This document shows, piece after piece, positions 48,933 through 57,295 of a DNA stretch of 64,000 nt. The notes beneath the pieces are model-generated. The model did no database searches. It was not told where the DNA came from and worked only from the letters and a program-made list of their open reading frames with translations. The first letter of the stretch is position 1. Each line of letters begins with the position of its first letter. Both the position numbers and the translations under genes were made by a program. The stretch comes from Pseudotamlana agarivorans (GTDB taxonomy: Bacteria > Bacteroidota > Bacteroidia > Flavobacteriales > Flavobacteriaceae), in assembly GCF_001642835.1 (NCBI RefSeq), contig NZ_LXEI01000006.1, positions 186,001 through 250,000 of the forward strand. The letters run 5' to 3'.

Positions 48933-51479
48933 TTAACTGATGTAATTCCAAATGTTTTTAAACCTAGTAAGCTGTTTGTAGGTGTTTAATACCACTTGGT
49001 TTTCTGGAAGCGCCAATTTAGGGTCTGTTTTCAATAGGTTTTTTGCTTGATGTCTGGCGTGTTTTAATATGTCGTTATCCTTGATGATATCTGCAATTTT
49101 TAAGTTTAAAACGCCACTTTGTTGGGTGCCCATAATATCTCCCGGACCTCTTAAACGTAAGTCAACTTCGGCAATTTCAAAGCCGTCATTGGTCCTAACC
49201 ATGGTTTCCATGCGGGTTTTGCTGTCGGCACTAAGTTTGTGCCCCGTCATTAAAATACAGTAACTCTGTTCGGCACCACGCCCCACACGTCCGCGTAATT
49301 GATGTAATTGCGATAAACCAAAACGCTCGGCACTTTCGATAATCATAACCGAGGCATTAGGAACGTTAACACCAACCTCAATAACCGTCGTGGCTACCAT
49401 AATTTGTGTTTCACCTTTAATGAACCGCTGCATCTCAAATTCTTTATCGGCTGGTTTCATCTGGCCATGAACAATGGAAATTTGATATTTTGGCATAGGG
49501 AAGTCTCTCGCAATACTATCATAACCATCCATCAAATCTTTATAATCCATTTTCTCGCTCTCTTGAATAAGCGGATATACAATATAAATTTGTCTGCCCT
49601 TATCAATTTCATCTCTAATAAATCGGAATACATTCAGGCGATTTTTATCGAAGCGATGCACCGTTTTTATAGCCTTTCTTCCTGGAGGTAATTCATCGAT
49701 TATAGAGATGTCTAAATCCCCATAAACCGACATGGCTAAAGTTCGTGGAATAGGGGTAGCGGTCATCACTAAAATGTGTGGTGGGATGGAAGCCCCTCTA
49801 ATCTCCCCAGAAGGGAGACTTTTTAGTTGCTTTTCAATATAATCTAAAACATTATCAATGTCGCCGGTTATTTGTTCATTGGTAAACCTAATAACTTTAA
49901 AACCTATTTCATTTAAAATTTTAGTACGTAAATCATCGGCTTCTTTTTGTTCAATCGTGTTGTGATAACCGCCATCAACTTCAATAATTAGATTTTTTTC
50001 AATACAGATAAAGTCAACAATAAATTCATCAATGATATGCTGTCTTCTAAATTTTAAATCGAGTTTTTTACCTCTTAAACATTCCCATAAAATTTGTTCT
50101 GCTTGAGTGCTGTTTTTTTTGTTTTCAGATTGAAGTTCCTTTAATAATTTATAAGTTGAAGGTCTGGCCGTCATGTATTTTTGAAGTACCTTTTTGGCTT
50201 CCTCCCTTTGGGAGGATTGAGGAGGGCTTGTCGGGCCCTTCCGCCATAATTTACTTCTTTGAGCAACTCCAAAACGGTGTTGTTCGTCGACAATAGCAAG
50301 GCCTAAATTTTTAAATTTCACCTTGTCTTCAAGAAGGGCGTGAGTGCCAATTAAGATTTGTAATTCACCATTTTCTAGCGATTCGTGAATTTTTCGTCTT
50401 TCTGAAGTTTTACTTGAACCAGTAAGCAGTAAAATGCTGATATTTAATGGTTTACATAGTTCTTGTAATCCGTTATAGTGTTGGACTGACAAAATTTCAG
50501 TTGGGGCCATTAAGCAGGCTTGAAAACCGTTGTCAAGTGCCATGAGCATTGACATGAAGGCTACAATGGTCTTCCCAGAACCCACATCACCTTGTAAAAG
50601 GCGGTTCATTTGCGCATTGCTCCCTAAATCGGCACGAATTTCTTTTAAAACACGCTTCTGTGCACCTGTCAAATCGAAGGGTAATTGCTCGCTAAAAAAG
50701 GTGTTAAAGTAGTCACCTACTTTCGTAAATGGGAGTCCTTTTATTTTCGATTTATGCACTAAATTTTTAATAATTAATTGCAGTTGAATGTAAAATAATT
50801 CTTCAAATTTTAGTCGAAATTGTGCCTTAGAAAGTAGCTCCGAACTCTTAGGAAAATGCACATTAAAAAGCGCCGATGATTTGCTAATTAAGTGTAATTC
50901 TGAGCGCATATTTTCGGGTAAAGTTTCGGCAAATTTTCCGCCAGAATCGATAAATAATTGCTGCATGATTTTACATAAAACCCGATTGCTTATTCCTCGA
51001 TTTGATAATTTTTCGGTAGATGGATATACCGGTTGCATGGCCGAACGAATATTTTTTTCATGCTCTTCTACTAGCTCTAAATCGGGATGCGCCATACTGA
51101 ATTTATTTCCAAAGGCGTTGCATTTCCCAAAAGCGACATAAGGTTTGTTTGCTTTTAGGCTCTCACGAATCCATTTTTGTCCGCGAAACCAAACCAATTC
51201 CATTGTGCCTGTGTCATCCTGAAAGGTCGCGACTAGTCGTTTGCCTCGTTTTTGAGCGACTTCCTTAAAACCTGTTATTTTGCCAATAACTTGAACTTCA
51301 GCATTGGTTTGCTGTAATTCATTTATTTTATAATAGCGGGTGCGGTCTATGTATCTGTTTGGAAATAAATTGATTAAATCCTGAAAGGTATGTATGCCAA
51401 GCTCCTTGCGTAATAAATCGGCTCGACTCGAGCCTACGCCTTTTAAATAATCTATGGGAGTTTGTAGGTTTACAGACAT
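48933..51479 (-). CDS. recG: ATP-dependent DNA helicase RecG carrying an in-frame DUF559 endonuclease insertion
   Basis: RecG remodels stalled replication forks and Holliday junctions. The wedge domain (residues 50-200), Walker A (QGDVGSGKTIVAF), DEQHRFG, TATPIPRTLAM, and the C-terminal motifs (GRVGRGAEQSYCI; LRLRGPGDIMGTQQSG) are all intact. The protein has 848 residues against about 700 usual. The extra part, roughly residues 417-563, lies between motif II and motif III and is a DUF559 domain: ILWECLRGKKLDLKFRRQ, then EFIVDFICIEKNLIIEVDGG with D and ExD of a Vsr-like nuclease, then GFKVIRFTNEQI. The reading frame is kept at both junctions, so the protein is probably made as one chain. Helicase activity may or may not survive. 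Confidence 0.95.
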   Translation of the reverse strand: MSVNLQTPIDYLKGVGSSRADLLRKELGIHTFQDLINLFPNRYIDRTRYYKINELQQTNAEVQVIGKITGFKEVAQKRGKRLVATFQDDTGTMELVWFRGQKWIRESLKANKPYVAFGKCNAFGNKFSMAHPDLELVEEHEKNIRSAMQPVYPSTEKLSNRGISNRVLCKIMQQLFIDSGGKFAETLPENMRSELHLISKSSALFNVHFPKSSELLSKAQFRLKFEELFYIQLQLIIKNLVHKSKIKGLPFTKVGDYFNTFFSEQLPFDLTGAQKRVLKEIRADLGSNAQMNRLLQGDVGSGKTIVAFMSMLMALDNGFQACLMAPTEILSVQHYNGLQELCKPLNISILLLTGSSKTSERRKIHESLENGELQILIGTHALLEDKVKFKNLGLAIVDEQHRFGVAQRSKLWRKGPTSPPQSSQREEAKKVLQKYMTARPSTYKLLKELQSENKKNSTQAEQILWECLRGKKLDLKFRRQHIIDEFIVDFICIEKNLIIEVDGGYHNTIEQKEADDLRTKILNEIGFKVIRFTNEQITGDIDNVLDYIEKQLKSLPSGEIRGASIPPHILVMTATPIPRTLAMSVYGDLDISIIDELPPGRKAIKTVHRFDKNRLNVFRFIRDEIDKGRQIYIVYPLIQESEKMDYKDLMDGYDSIARDFPMPKYQISIVHGQMKPADKEFEMQRFIKGETQIMVATTVIEVGVNVPNASVMIIESAERFGLSQLHQLRGRVGRGAEQSYCILMTGHKLSADSKTRMETMVRTNDGFEIAEVDLRLRGPGDIMGTQQSGVLNLKIADIIKDNDILKHARHQAKNLLKTDPKLALPENQVVLNTYKQLTRFKNIWNYIS
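49790..49818. repeat. Terminal inverted repeat of the recG element, distal end
   Basis: Starts AAGCCCCTCTAATC and holds a hairpin TCTCCC (49802-49807) / GGGAGA (49813-49818). Translated in recG as LPSGEIRGA. It pairs with the repeat at 50200-50229 with several mismatches. Confidence 0.7.
50200..50229. repeat. Terminal inverted repeat of the recG element, proximal end
   Basis: The complement starts AAGCCCTCCTCAATC and holds a hairpin CCTCCC (50201-50206) / GGGAGG (50210-50215). Translated in recG as SPPQSSQREEA. Together with 49790-49818 it bounds the DUF559 insertion. Confidence 0.7.
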
Positions 51480-51607
51480 AACGAGGCGAATTTAATCAAT
51501 AAAAATAAAATGAAAACCCTTATTGAATTCTTAATATCTGGATGATTTTTGAAATTTTATTTTGAGAATTTAGAAGATTAATGAATTTTAACTAAAAGCA
51601 TTAAATG

Positions 51608-51641
51608 TTTGTTATTAATTCTATAGCAATGGTTAAATTTG
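51608..51641 (+). promoter_or_regulatory. Promoter of the PHP-ACT gene
   Basis: TTTG at 51608-51611, 22 bases, then TAAATTTG at 51634-51641, which matches TAnnTTTG. The ATG at 51682 is 40 bases further. Confidence 0.55.
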
Positions 51642-51681
51642 TTGTTCTTAAAAATAGACGATTTTAAAGTTAGATAGATTG

Positions 51682-53370
51682 ATGAGAAAACTCAACGAAT
51701 TTATATGGGAAACGCATGGTATTCATGCGGGTACCGAACAAGATCACGTAAAGCATGGTATCGATAAACTAGAGGATATTATTGATAAAGCCATTGAAGC
51801 GAAAAACCCAAGTATTACTTTTATTATTCACTCACCGCGTTTAACAAATTTTAGATATACGGCTGAAAAAGATACGAATGTTAAGTTTATTCGTGGAAAC
51901 AGATCTTATTTAAACTATCCCAAACGTATAGCTAATTTACGTAAGAAATACGCTGGGAGAATCAATATAAAATTTGGTGTCGAGCTGGAATGGATGGGGC
52001 CAGACTTAGGTTTACAATGGAGTCGTTCTAAGATTTTTCAAGCGGAAGATGCCGATTACGTTATTGGATCGGTACACTTTGCTCCTGAAGGTTTACCTTA
52101 TGATGGATCGAAAGAAGAGGCTGAAGAACTGCTGAAACTTAGAGGAAGTTTGGAAGCGTATTGGGATGGTTATTTCAATGAAATGATTCAAATGATTGAA
52201 TGTTTTGGAGATATGATTCAAATTATCGGACATATCGATTTGCCAAAACTGAATGTGGATATGCCGGAAGCGCTTGTTAATTTTGAAACGAGCTCGCATC
52301 CTTTAGCTAATAAGTTTAGAGCGCTTTTAGAGCTTATTGCCGATAGAAACCTTTCTTTAGATGTGAATATGGCAGGGAAGTTTAAAGGTGTTGGCGTATA
52401 TCCTGTACAAAGTATTTTACGTCGTGCGCACCAATTGCAAATTCCGGTTTGTGTTGGTACCGATACGCATCACGTACGCTACTATGGCTTAAATTACAAG
52501 GAAAGTTTAGAATATATACAGGAAGCAGGTTACGAGAGTTATGTAAGTTATTCGAAGCTTATCCCTGAAAACCGTACGATTTACGACGATCATGAACTAA
52601 AGGTAAAATATACCGTTTTAAACAAGGGAATTGAGTTGTTAAATCAGCGATTAGATGACACAGAACGCCGTATTATTCCAGATTTCTCATTTGGAGGCTC
52701 TTTCTCTGAGTTTGTAGATTTATACAAGAACTCAACAGGGATGGGCGATTATAACGCCATTCGTATTAGAAAATGGGGTAAATCCATTACGGTTACTAAC
52801 GAAATTCCTAAAATGTCTGGAAAGAAAGTCAATGGTTTGTTTTCAGAGCATTTAGATCAGCCAGGTGTTATTTCTTCATTGTTTAATACTTTGGCTTCCG
52901 AAGGGATTAATGTGGAAACAGCACGTTTAAGATCGAATAAAAACGGTACGGCAGAGGCTTTTCTTTCACTAAGTGAAGGTAATGGCAATGTTAAAAGTGC
53001 TATCGATTTTATAAATGGTACCGATTCGGGAACGTTTAGTAATTTGACGTATAAGGAAAACGCTGAACTACCAAACTACTACCGCGAAGGTGTTTATTTG
53101 TTAGAAATGGACGGCGTGGCTTTAAATTTAGCATTAAGCGAAAAAGTGATCCTAACAAAGCATAATAACGCTCCAGGGGTTCTTTTAATATTGCTTTCGG
53201 CCTTAGCGTCTAAAAATATTAATATCGCCGATTTAAGGTTAGGACATTTAAATAATGTAGGGTATTCTGCTATTGCTGTTAAAGGCGATAGTCATGTAAT
53301 ACGAAACTTATTGACTAAGCTTGGAGATCAGTATTACGAAGCGAATTTAATAGAGTTTCATAGTTTTTAA
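51682..53370 (+). CDS. PHP-domain phosphoesterase fused to two ACT domains
   Basis: A 562-residue cytoplasmic protein. Residues 1-300 are a PHP domain of the histidinol-phosphatase (HisJ/HisK) type: ETHGIHAGTEQ, IGSVHFAPEGLPYDG, IIGHIDLPK and VGTDTHHVRY carry the metal His and Asp residues. Residues about 383-450 (LDQPGVISSLFNTLASEGIN) and 488-560 (NNAPGVLLILLSALASKNIN) are ACT domains; the second resembles the serine-binding ACT of 3-phosphoglycerate dehydrogenase. A phosphatase controlled by an amino acid is inferred. Substrate could be histidinol phosphate or phosphoserine. ATG 51682 is preferred over TTG 51679. It has its own promoter and terminator. Confidence 0.85.
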   Translation: MRKLNEFIWETHGIHAGTEQDHVKHGIDKLEDIIDKAIEAKNPSITFIIHSPRLTNFRYTAEKDTNVKFIRGNRSYLNYPKRIANLRKKYAGRINIKFGVELEWMGPDLGLQWSRSKIFQAEDADYVIGSVHFAPEGLPYDGSKEEAEELLKLRGSLEAYWDGYFNEMIQMIECFGDMIQIIGHIDLPKLNVDMPEALVNFETSSHPLANKFRALLELIADRNLSLDVNMAGKFKGVGVYPVQSILRRAHQLQIPVCVGTDTHHVRYYGLNYKESLEYIQEAGYESYVSYSKLIPENRTIYDDHELKVKYTVLNKGIELLNQRLDDTERRIIPDFSFGGSFSEFVDLYKNSTGMGDYNAIRIRKWGKSITVTNEIPKMSGKKVNGLFSEHLDQPGVISSLFNTLASEGINVETARLRSNKNGTAEAFLSLSEGNGNVKSAIDFINGTDSGTFSNLTYKENAELPNYYREGVYLLEMDGVALNLALSEKVILTKHNNAPGVLLILLSALASKNINIADLRLGHLNNVGYSAIAVKGDSHVIRNLLTKLGDQYYEANLIEFHSF

Positions 53371-53400
53371 GTTATCTTTCTAAGCTAGTATAATTAAATA

Positions 53401-53445
53401 AAAACACTTTCTATGGTTTAAAAATCAAAGAAAGTGTTTTTTTTT
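53401..53445 (+). terminator. Terminator after the PHP-ACT gene
   Basis: A perfect 12-bp stem: AAAACACTTTCT (53401-53412) with AGAAAGTGTTTT (53429-53440), then five more T. It lies between convergent genes and could serve both. Confidence 0.9.
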
Positions 53446-53526
53446 GCTTATAGAATAATCAATCAAATAAATATCGGCTTATTAGCGATAATTAGAATTG
53501 ATAATGTATTCAAAATGAATCATATA

Positions 53527-53994
53527 TTATAATTGTTTTAATTGTTTTTGAATTATAAGGCTCCATTTTTCAATAGATTCTAGTTCGCCACTTAGCTGAT
53601 AATTCAAATCTAAATTATAAAACTCCAAGTTAACTTGTTTTGTGCTGTTATTTGTTGGTAAGAGCACTAAATCAAGCCGTTCTAAAGTGTTATTACCTGA
53701 AGTTTTTTTAGAGATGTGACAATCCTTAATGTTCGAAAGATCCACACACAGTTGTTCTGTTTCGTCTTTTACGTTCTTTTGAAAAAATATAAGGTTTTTA
53801 GTTTGGTCGATGCCAATAATACAATAATCTAAAACTTCGTACTGACTAATATCGCTATGTTGCTGTTTGGCCAGTTCTTTTATTGAGTTAAGTAATTGTT
53901 TTACTTTATTTTTTCTGTTTCTGCTTATTAAAGCGAATGGCATAGCACATAAGGCTATGCATACAATGCTTATTATGATTGTTCCTAAATCCAT
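53527..53994 (-). CDS. Hypothetical membrane-anchored protein
   Basis: A 155-residue protein with one N-terminal membrane helix (MDLGTIIISIVCIALCAMPFALI), then a basic stretch (SRNRKNKVKQ) consistent with an inside-facing C-terminus. The rest (residues 45-155) is a soluble beta-rich domain with Leu/Asn/Lys-rich sequence. No domain is recognised. It is convergent with the PHP-ACT gene and lies about 110 bases downstream of a small gene that follows the antiporter. Confidence 0.7.
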   Translation of the reverse strand: MDLGTIIISIVCIALCAMPFALISRNRKNKVKQLLNSIKELAKQQHSDISQYEVLDYCIIGIDQTKNLIFFQKNVKDETEQLCVDLSNIKDCHISKKTSGNNTLERLDLVLLPTNNSTKQVNLEFYNLDLNYQLSGELESIEKWSLIIQKQLKQL

Positions 53995-54102
53995 TTTTAA
54001 TGTTTTAATTTTTTACAATAATGATGTAGGCAATGCAAAAATTTGCAATGCCTAAAAAGGTGTTATTAATTCCTTTGTGTTTTAATTAGAGTAAGAAATT
54101 AA

Positions 54103-54447
54103 TTACCAGAAGTTATGGAAAGGAAAAATAAGATCGGTTTTTCTATACCGAAGCAATATATTTTTAAAGTAGGTTTGATACTGTTTGAAATTAGCATATA
54201 GGCGCCATTCATTTGGGAGTATAACAGCCCAAAAGCTTTCAAAATCTTGATTAAGTTTAAAACTTAAATTTTCGGTAATCCCCGAAAATGTTGTTTCTGA
54301 AACTGGAGTGTGAAAACAAAGCGTATTTGAAGCTGAAGTAAACGCTTTTTCGTGCGTTGTATCTGTTTCAATACTTTGATTGTAAGAAAATGGCGTTTTT
54401 GGAATAGAAAAACTAAGCCCGAAACAATAAATGGTAACGAGCAGCAA
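54103..54447 (-). CDS. Small hypothetical exported protein after the antiporter gene
   Basis: A 114-residue reading frame starting at TTG 54447 just after the antiporter stop (33 bases). The first residues (LLVTIYCFGLSFSI) are hydrophobic and preceded in frame by a basic stretch (KLKNKNYIWQ), so the true start may lie a little upstream, but no ATG or GTG is there. It has a fairly normal composition, with FWAVILPNEWRLYANF near residue 70. No domain is recognised. It is probably co-transcribed with the antiporter. That it is a real gene is likely but not certain. Confidence 0.55.
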   Translation of the reverse strand: MLLVTIYCFGLSFSIPKTPFSYNQSIETDTTHEKAFTSASNTLCFHTPVSETTFSGITENLSFKLNQDFESFWAVILPNEWRLYANFKQYQTYFKNILLRYRKTDLIFPFHNFW

Positions 54448-54479
54448 AACTTGCCAAATGTAGTTCTTGTTTTTCAGCT

Positions 54480-55952
54480 TTAAATATTTGTGTTCCCCGA
54501 AAGTACTTGGTTGACTTCAGTTAAATTTTCCTCATCATCTAAAACAACGACCAAAACATCGTTGGCTTTAATAACGGTTGAACCCCCAGGGCGAATATAT
54601 TCACCTTGCCTTTTAATCATCACGATAAAGGCTGATTTAGGGAAGTGCAAATCTACAATTCTTTTATCAACAGCATTGAAATATGGAGAAATTTTAAACT
54701 CTTTTAACAATGATTTTGGGAGTTCTAATATAAACTTCTCTACTTCGGTTATCTTTTTCGATTCTTCGGGCAGCGCAACATGAAGCCATTTAGCGACAAC
54801 AGATAAAGTTGTACCTTGAATAAGAATTGAGGTTACAGAGATAAAAAATACAATATTGAAAATGGTATTGGCCTTATCAATTCCAGCGAGCAAAGGATAT
54901 GTGGCGAATACAATTGGAACAGCGCCTCGCAACCCTACCCATGAAATATACAAGCGTCTTCTCATTTTCATTTTAAAAAACATCAAACTTATAAGTACGC
55001 CTATAGGTCGAGCAATGAATATTAAAAATAGCGAGATGAGTATGCCTATACCAAAATAAGGGATAATTTGAGAAGGGAATACAAGTAAACCTAATGTAAG
55101 GAATAATACAATTTGCATGAGCCATGCTAAGCCATCAAACATTTTTAAGATGGTTTTTTTGTGTATGAGATCCTGATTTCCTAAGTAAACAGCACAAATG
55201 TAAATGGCAAGAAATCCGTTTCCGCCAACAAAGTCTGTTGCCGAAAAAGTTATAAACATTAAAGCGATTGCTAATACAGGGTAAAGTCCTTCAAAATCTA
55301 GTTTTATTTTATTAATAACATATTTACTTAATATACCAAAACCAAAACCTAATGCGCCACCTAAAATCATTTGCTGTAAGAACATGGGGATTATGGAAAT
55401 AAAACTTTGATCTTGATTGACAACCAGACTTAAAAAAGCTAAAGTTAATACATAAGCCATCGGATCATTACTTCCGCTTTCAAGCTCTAAAGTGGGTCTG
55501 AGATTGGTTTTAAGAGCGAGATTTTTAGATCGTAGGATTGAAAAGACTGCTGCGGCATCTGTAGATGATACAATAGAGCCTAAAAGTAAACTTTCATAAA
55601 TTGTAAAATCTGTAACAAGCCATACAAAAGTACCAAGCGAAACGGCTGTTAATAAAACACCTAGAGTTGATAAAGCAATTCCTTCTTTAAGAATGGGTTT
55701 AACGGCATTCCAATTGGTGTCCAGACCACCAGAAAACAAAATAAAATTAAGCGATACAATGCCTATAAATTGAGCTAATTTTGGATCGTCAAAATTAATA
55801 CCACCAATACCATCCGATCCCGCTAACATACCTATGCCTAAAAAGAGTATTAAGGTAGGAACACCAAATTTATAAGACGTTTTACCAAATATAACACTAA
55901 CAAAAAGCAATAAGGAGCCTATTAAGAGAATGTTTTCAATGGTAATATTCAT
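54480..55952 (-). CDS. Potassium/proton antiporter, NhaP2/CvrA-like (CPA1)
   Basis: A 490-residue inner-membrane antiporter. About twelve membrane helices fill residues 1-390; VSSTDAAAVFSILRS and ESGSNDPMAYVL (with the ND ion-binding pair) are the CPA1 core motifs, and WVGLRGAVPIVFA is a further conserved segment. Residues about 405-485 form a TrkA-C (RCK_C) domain (KRIVDLHFPKSAFIVMIKR), which usually binds a regulator. Such proteins export K+ (or Na+) in exchange for H+ and keep ion balance. A small hypothetical gene follows at 54447. Confidence 0.93.
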   Translation of the reverse strand: MNITIENILLIGSLLLFVSVIFGKTSYKFGVPTLILFLGIGMLAGSDGIGGINFDDPKLAQFIGIVSLNFILFSGGLDTNWNAVKPILKEGIALSTLGVLLTAVSLGTFVWLVTDFTIYESLLLGSIVSSTDAAAVFSILRSKNLALKTNLRPTLELESGSNDPMAYVLTLAFLSLVVNQDQSFISIIPMFLQQMILGGALGFGFGILSKYVINKIKLDFEGLYPVLAIALMFITFSATDFVGGNGFLAIYICAVYLGNQDLIHKKTILKMFDGLAWLMQIVLFLTLGLLVFPSQIIPYFGIGILISLFLIFIARPIGVLISLMFFKMKMRRRLYISWVGLRGAVPIVFATYPLLAGIDKANTIFNIVFFISVTSILIQGTTLSVVAKWLHVALPEESKKITEVEKFILELPKSLLKEFKISPYFNAVDKRIVDLHFPKSAFIVMIKRQGEYIRPGGSTVIKANDVLVVVLDDEENLTEVNQVLSGNTNI

Positions 55953-56369
55953 GTTTTGAAGCGCTTTGGAGGTTAGGTAGCCACATCATTGGCTAATCTT
56001 TTTATACTTGCAAGTTAACAAAATGTATTTACATCATTTTCATTCAATAAATTTAAACTGAGATCATTTTGAGTCTTATTCTAAAGTAAGGTGCGTTATA
56101 TTGAAACTTTAAAGCTCCTAAGGATTCAAACGACATTATTCAAAAAACTTAAAGGGTTGCATTAAAATTAAATTCTGAATCGGCTATTTTTTTGTATGTT
56201 TATTTCTAAATGATGTCAATCGGAATTTATCTCAGATGCTCATAATCTTTGATTTTTCAGTATATTGAGATTCAGTGCCAAACACAGCATGACGATTGTT
56301 CTTATTTTAGTAAACCATTGTTTTCATCCTTAGGTGATAGCATGTATTGAAAACTAACACATATTAAAA
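55953..56369. other. 417-base intergenic region with an orphan repeat
   Basis: Divergent region between the antiporter and a lipoprotein gene. Apart from the repeat copy at 56160-56236 no gene or RNA is seen. No exact TAnnTTTG promoter was found near the ATG at 56370. Confidence 0.55.
56160..56236 (+). repeat. Direct repeat, copy 1 (upstream of the cyclotransferase-like gene)
   Basis: Shares the core CTGAATCGGCTATTTTTTT and the following GTATGTTTATTTC with 57155-57227, with a one-T length difference and partial match beyond. Here the paired terminator arm (AAATAGCCGATTCAG) is absent, so this copy looks like a stray half. Confidence 0.75.
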
Positions 56370-57035
56370 ATGAAATTAAATCAAACATACGTTCTAATGG
56401 TGTTTTTAACCGTTTTTTTTGGGTGTAATAAAAATTCAGAAAAACAAATTATCAATATTCAAAAAGGTAAAGTTGGAATGGTAGGTTATGGTTCTTTAAT
56501 GTCAAAAAATAGTATGGAAAAAACCTTAAGAAGAACCTATCAAGATTCTGTTTATCTTGTTCATCTTGAAGGTTATCATAGGTCTTGGAATGCCTCTTAT
56601 TCCGTAATTAACCCTAATAGAGATTTCTTTTATCTACGAAATGAAGATTCCATTCAAATACATAATGTGTTAGCGTTGAATATAATAGAGTCTGATAACG
56701 AAAAAATGAATTGTGTGTTGTTTTTTATTACACCTGAAGAATTAGCTGAATTTGATATACGTGAAGAAGGCTATAACAGAATAGATGTAACTGATAAAAT
56801 TAATGAATATGAGTTTAAAGGAGGGGAAGTTTATGCCTACAAAGCAGATAAGGAACATACTTATAATTTTGAACTCAAGGACAATACCGTTTTACCAAAA
56901 CCATATTTTGAATTGGTAACGAAGGCTTGTGATAGTATTGGTGTTGAATTTAGACAAGAATTTGAATCATCAACAAAACACCTCGATAAGGTTATCATAC
57001 TACCAGATAGTGATGTTATTAGTATTGATAAATAA
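56370..57035 (+). CDS. Gamma-glutamylcyclotransferase-like lipoprotein
   Basis: A 221-residue lipoprotein (signal MKLNQTYVLMVFLTVFFGC, then NKNSEK) of the gamma-glutamylcyclotransferase (GGCT/AIG2-like) fold. The substrate loop VGYGSLMS and the acid residue in FDIREEGYNR (catalytic Glu of GGCT enzymes) are present. Known GGCT enzymes are cytoplasmic and release 5-oxoproline from gamma-glutamyl peptides, so an exported lipid-anchored member is unusual. Its substrate is not known. It lies between two direct repeats of about 75 bases and has a strong terminator, which suggests it may have been inserted as a unit. Confidence 0.82.
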   Translation: MKLNQTYVLMVFLTVFFGCNKNSEKQIINIQKGKVGMVGYGSLMSKNSMEKTLRRTYQDSVYLVHLEGYHRSWNASYSVINPNRDFFYLRNEDSIQIHNVLALNIIESDNEKMNCVLFFITPEELAEFDIREEGYNRIDVTDKINEYEFKGGEVYAYKADKEHTYNFELKDNTVLPKPYFELVTKACDSIGVEFRQEFESSTKHLDKVIILPDSDVISIDK

Positions 57036-57120
57036 AAAATATAAGCTAACACTGCGTTTAATTAATTGTGTTCATTTTGGTTTATAACACCTTTAACAAG
57101 TCGTAATTTTATAAAAATAT

Positions 57121-57184
57121 AAATAGCCGATTCAGTTTTTCTTCGTTACGGAGACATTAAAATTCTGAATCGGCTATTTTTTTT
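57121..57184 (+). terminator. Terminator after the cyclotransferase-like gene
   Basis: A perfect 15-bp stem: AAATAGCCGATTCAG (57121-57135) with CTGAATCGGCTATTT (57165-57179), then a run of T. The loop is long (29 bases). The right arm belongs to the direct repeat at 57155. Confidence 0.85.
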
Positions 57185-57227
57185 GTATGTTTATTTCCAA
57201 TTGAAGTCAATTTGAATTTATTTCAGA
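57155..57227 (+). repeat. Direct repeat, copy 2 (upstream of the aminopeptidase gene)
   Basis: Second copy of the repeat seen at 56160-56236. Both start with CATTAAAATT and continue through CTGAATCGGCTATTTTTTT and GTATGTTTATTTC. It ends 69 bases before the ATG of the M1 aminopeptidase gene. Confidence 0.75.
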
Positions 57228-57295
57228 ATTTCAATATCTAACTCAGAATTGGTATTAAACCTCATCTATATAAAAGTATTGTAGCCTCATCCTAT

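Larger units (their letters stand above)
49790..50229 (-). mobile_element. 440-bp DUF559 element inserted in frame into recG
   Basis: Bounded by imperfect terminal inverted repeats that both begin AAGCCC when read inward, each with a short GC hairpin. Inside is a DUF559/Vsr-like endonuclease domain of about 110 residues read in the recG frame. Removing it would restore a normal RecG length with SKLWRKG joined to SIPPHILVM. The length (440) is not a multiple of three, so one extra base, or a small target duplication or loss, must have kept the frame. No clear target-site duplication is visible. No transposase is present. Confidence 0.75.

Noticed and set aside
49790-50229. Intein in RecG
   Set aside because: There is no Cys/Ser start residue, no HINT motifs and no His-Asn end. 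The insert is a DUF559 domain between inverted repeats, so self-splicing is not expected.
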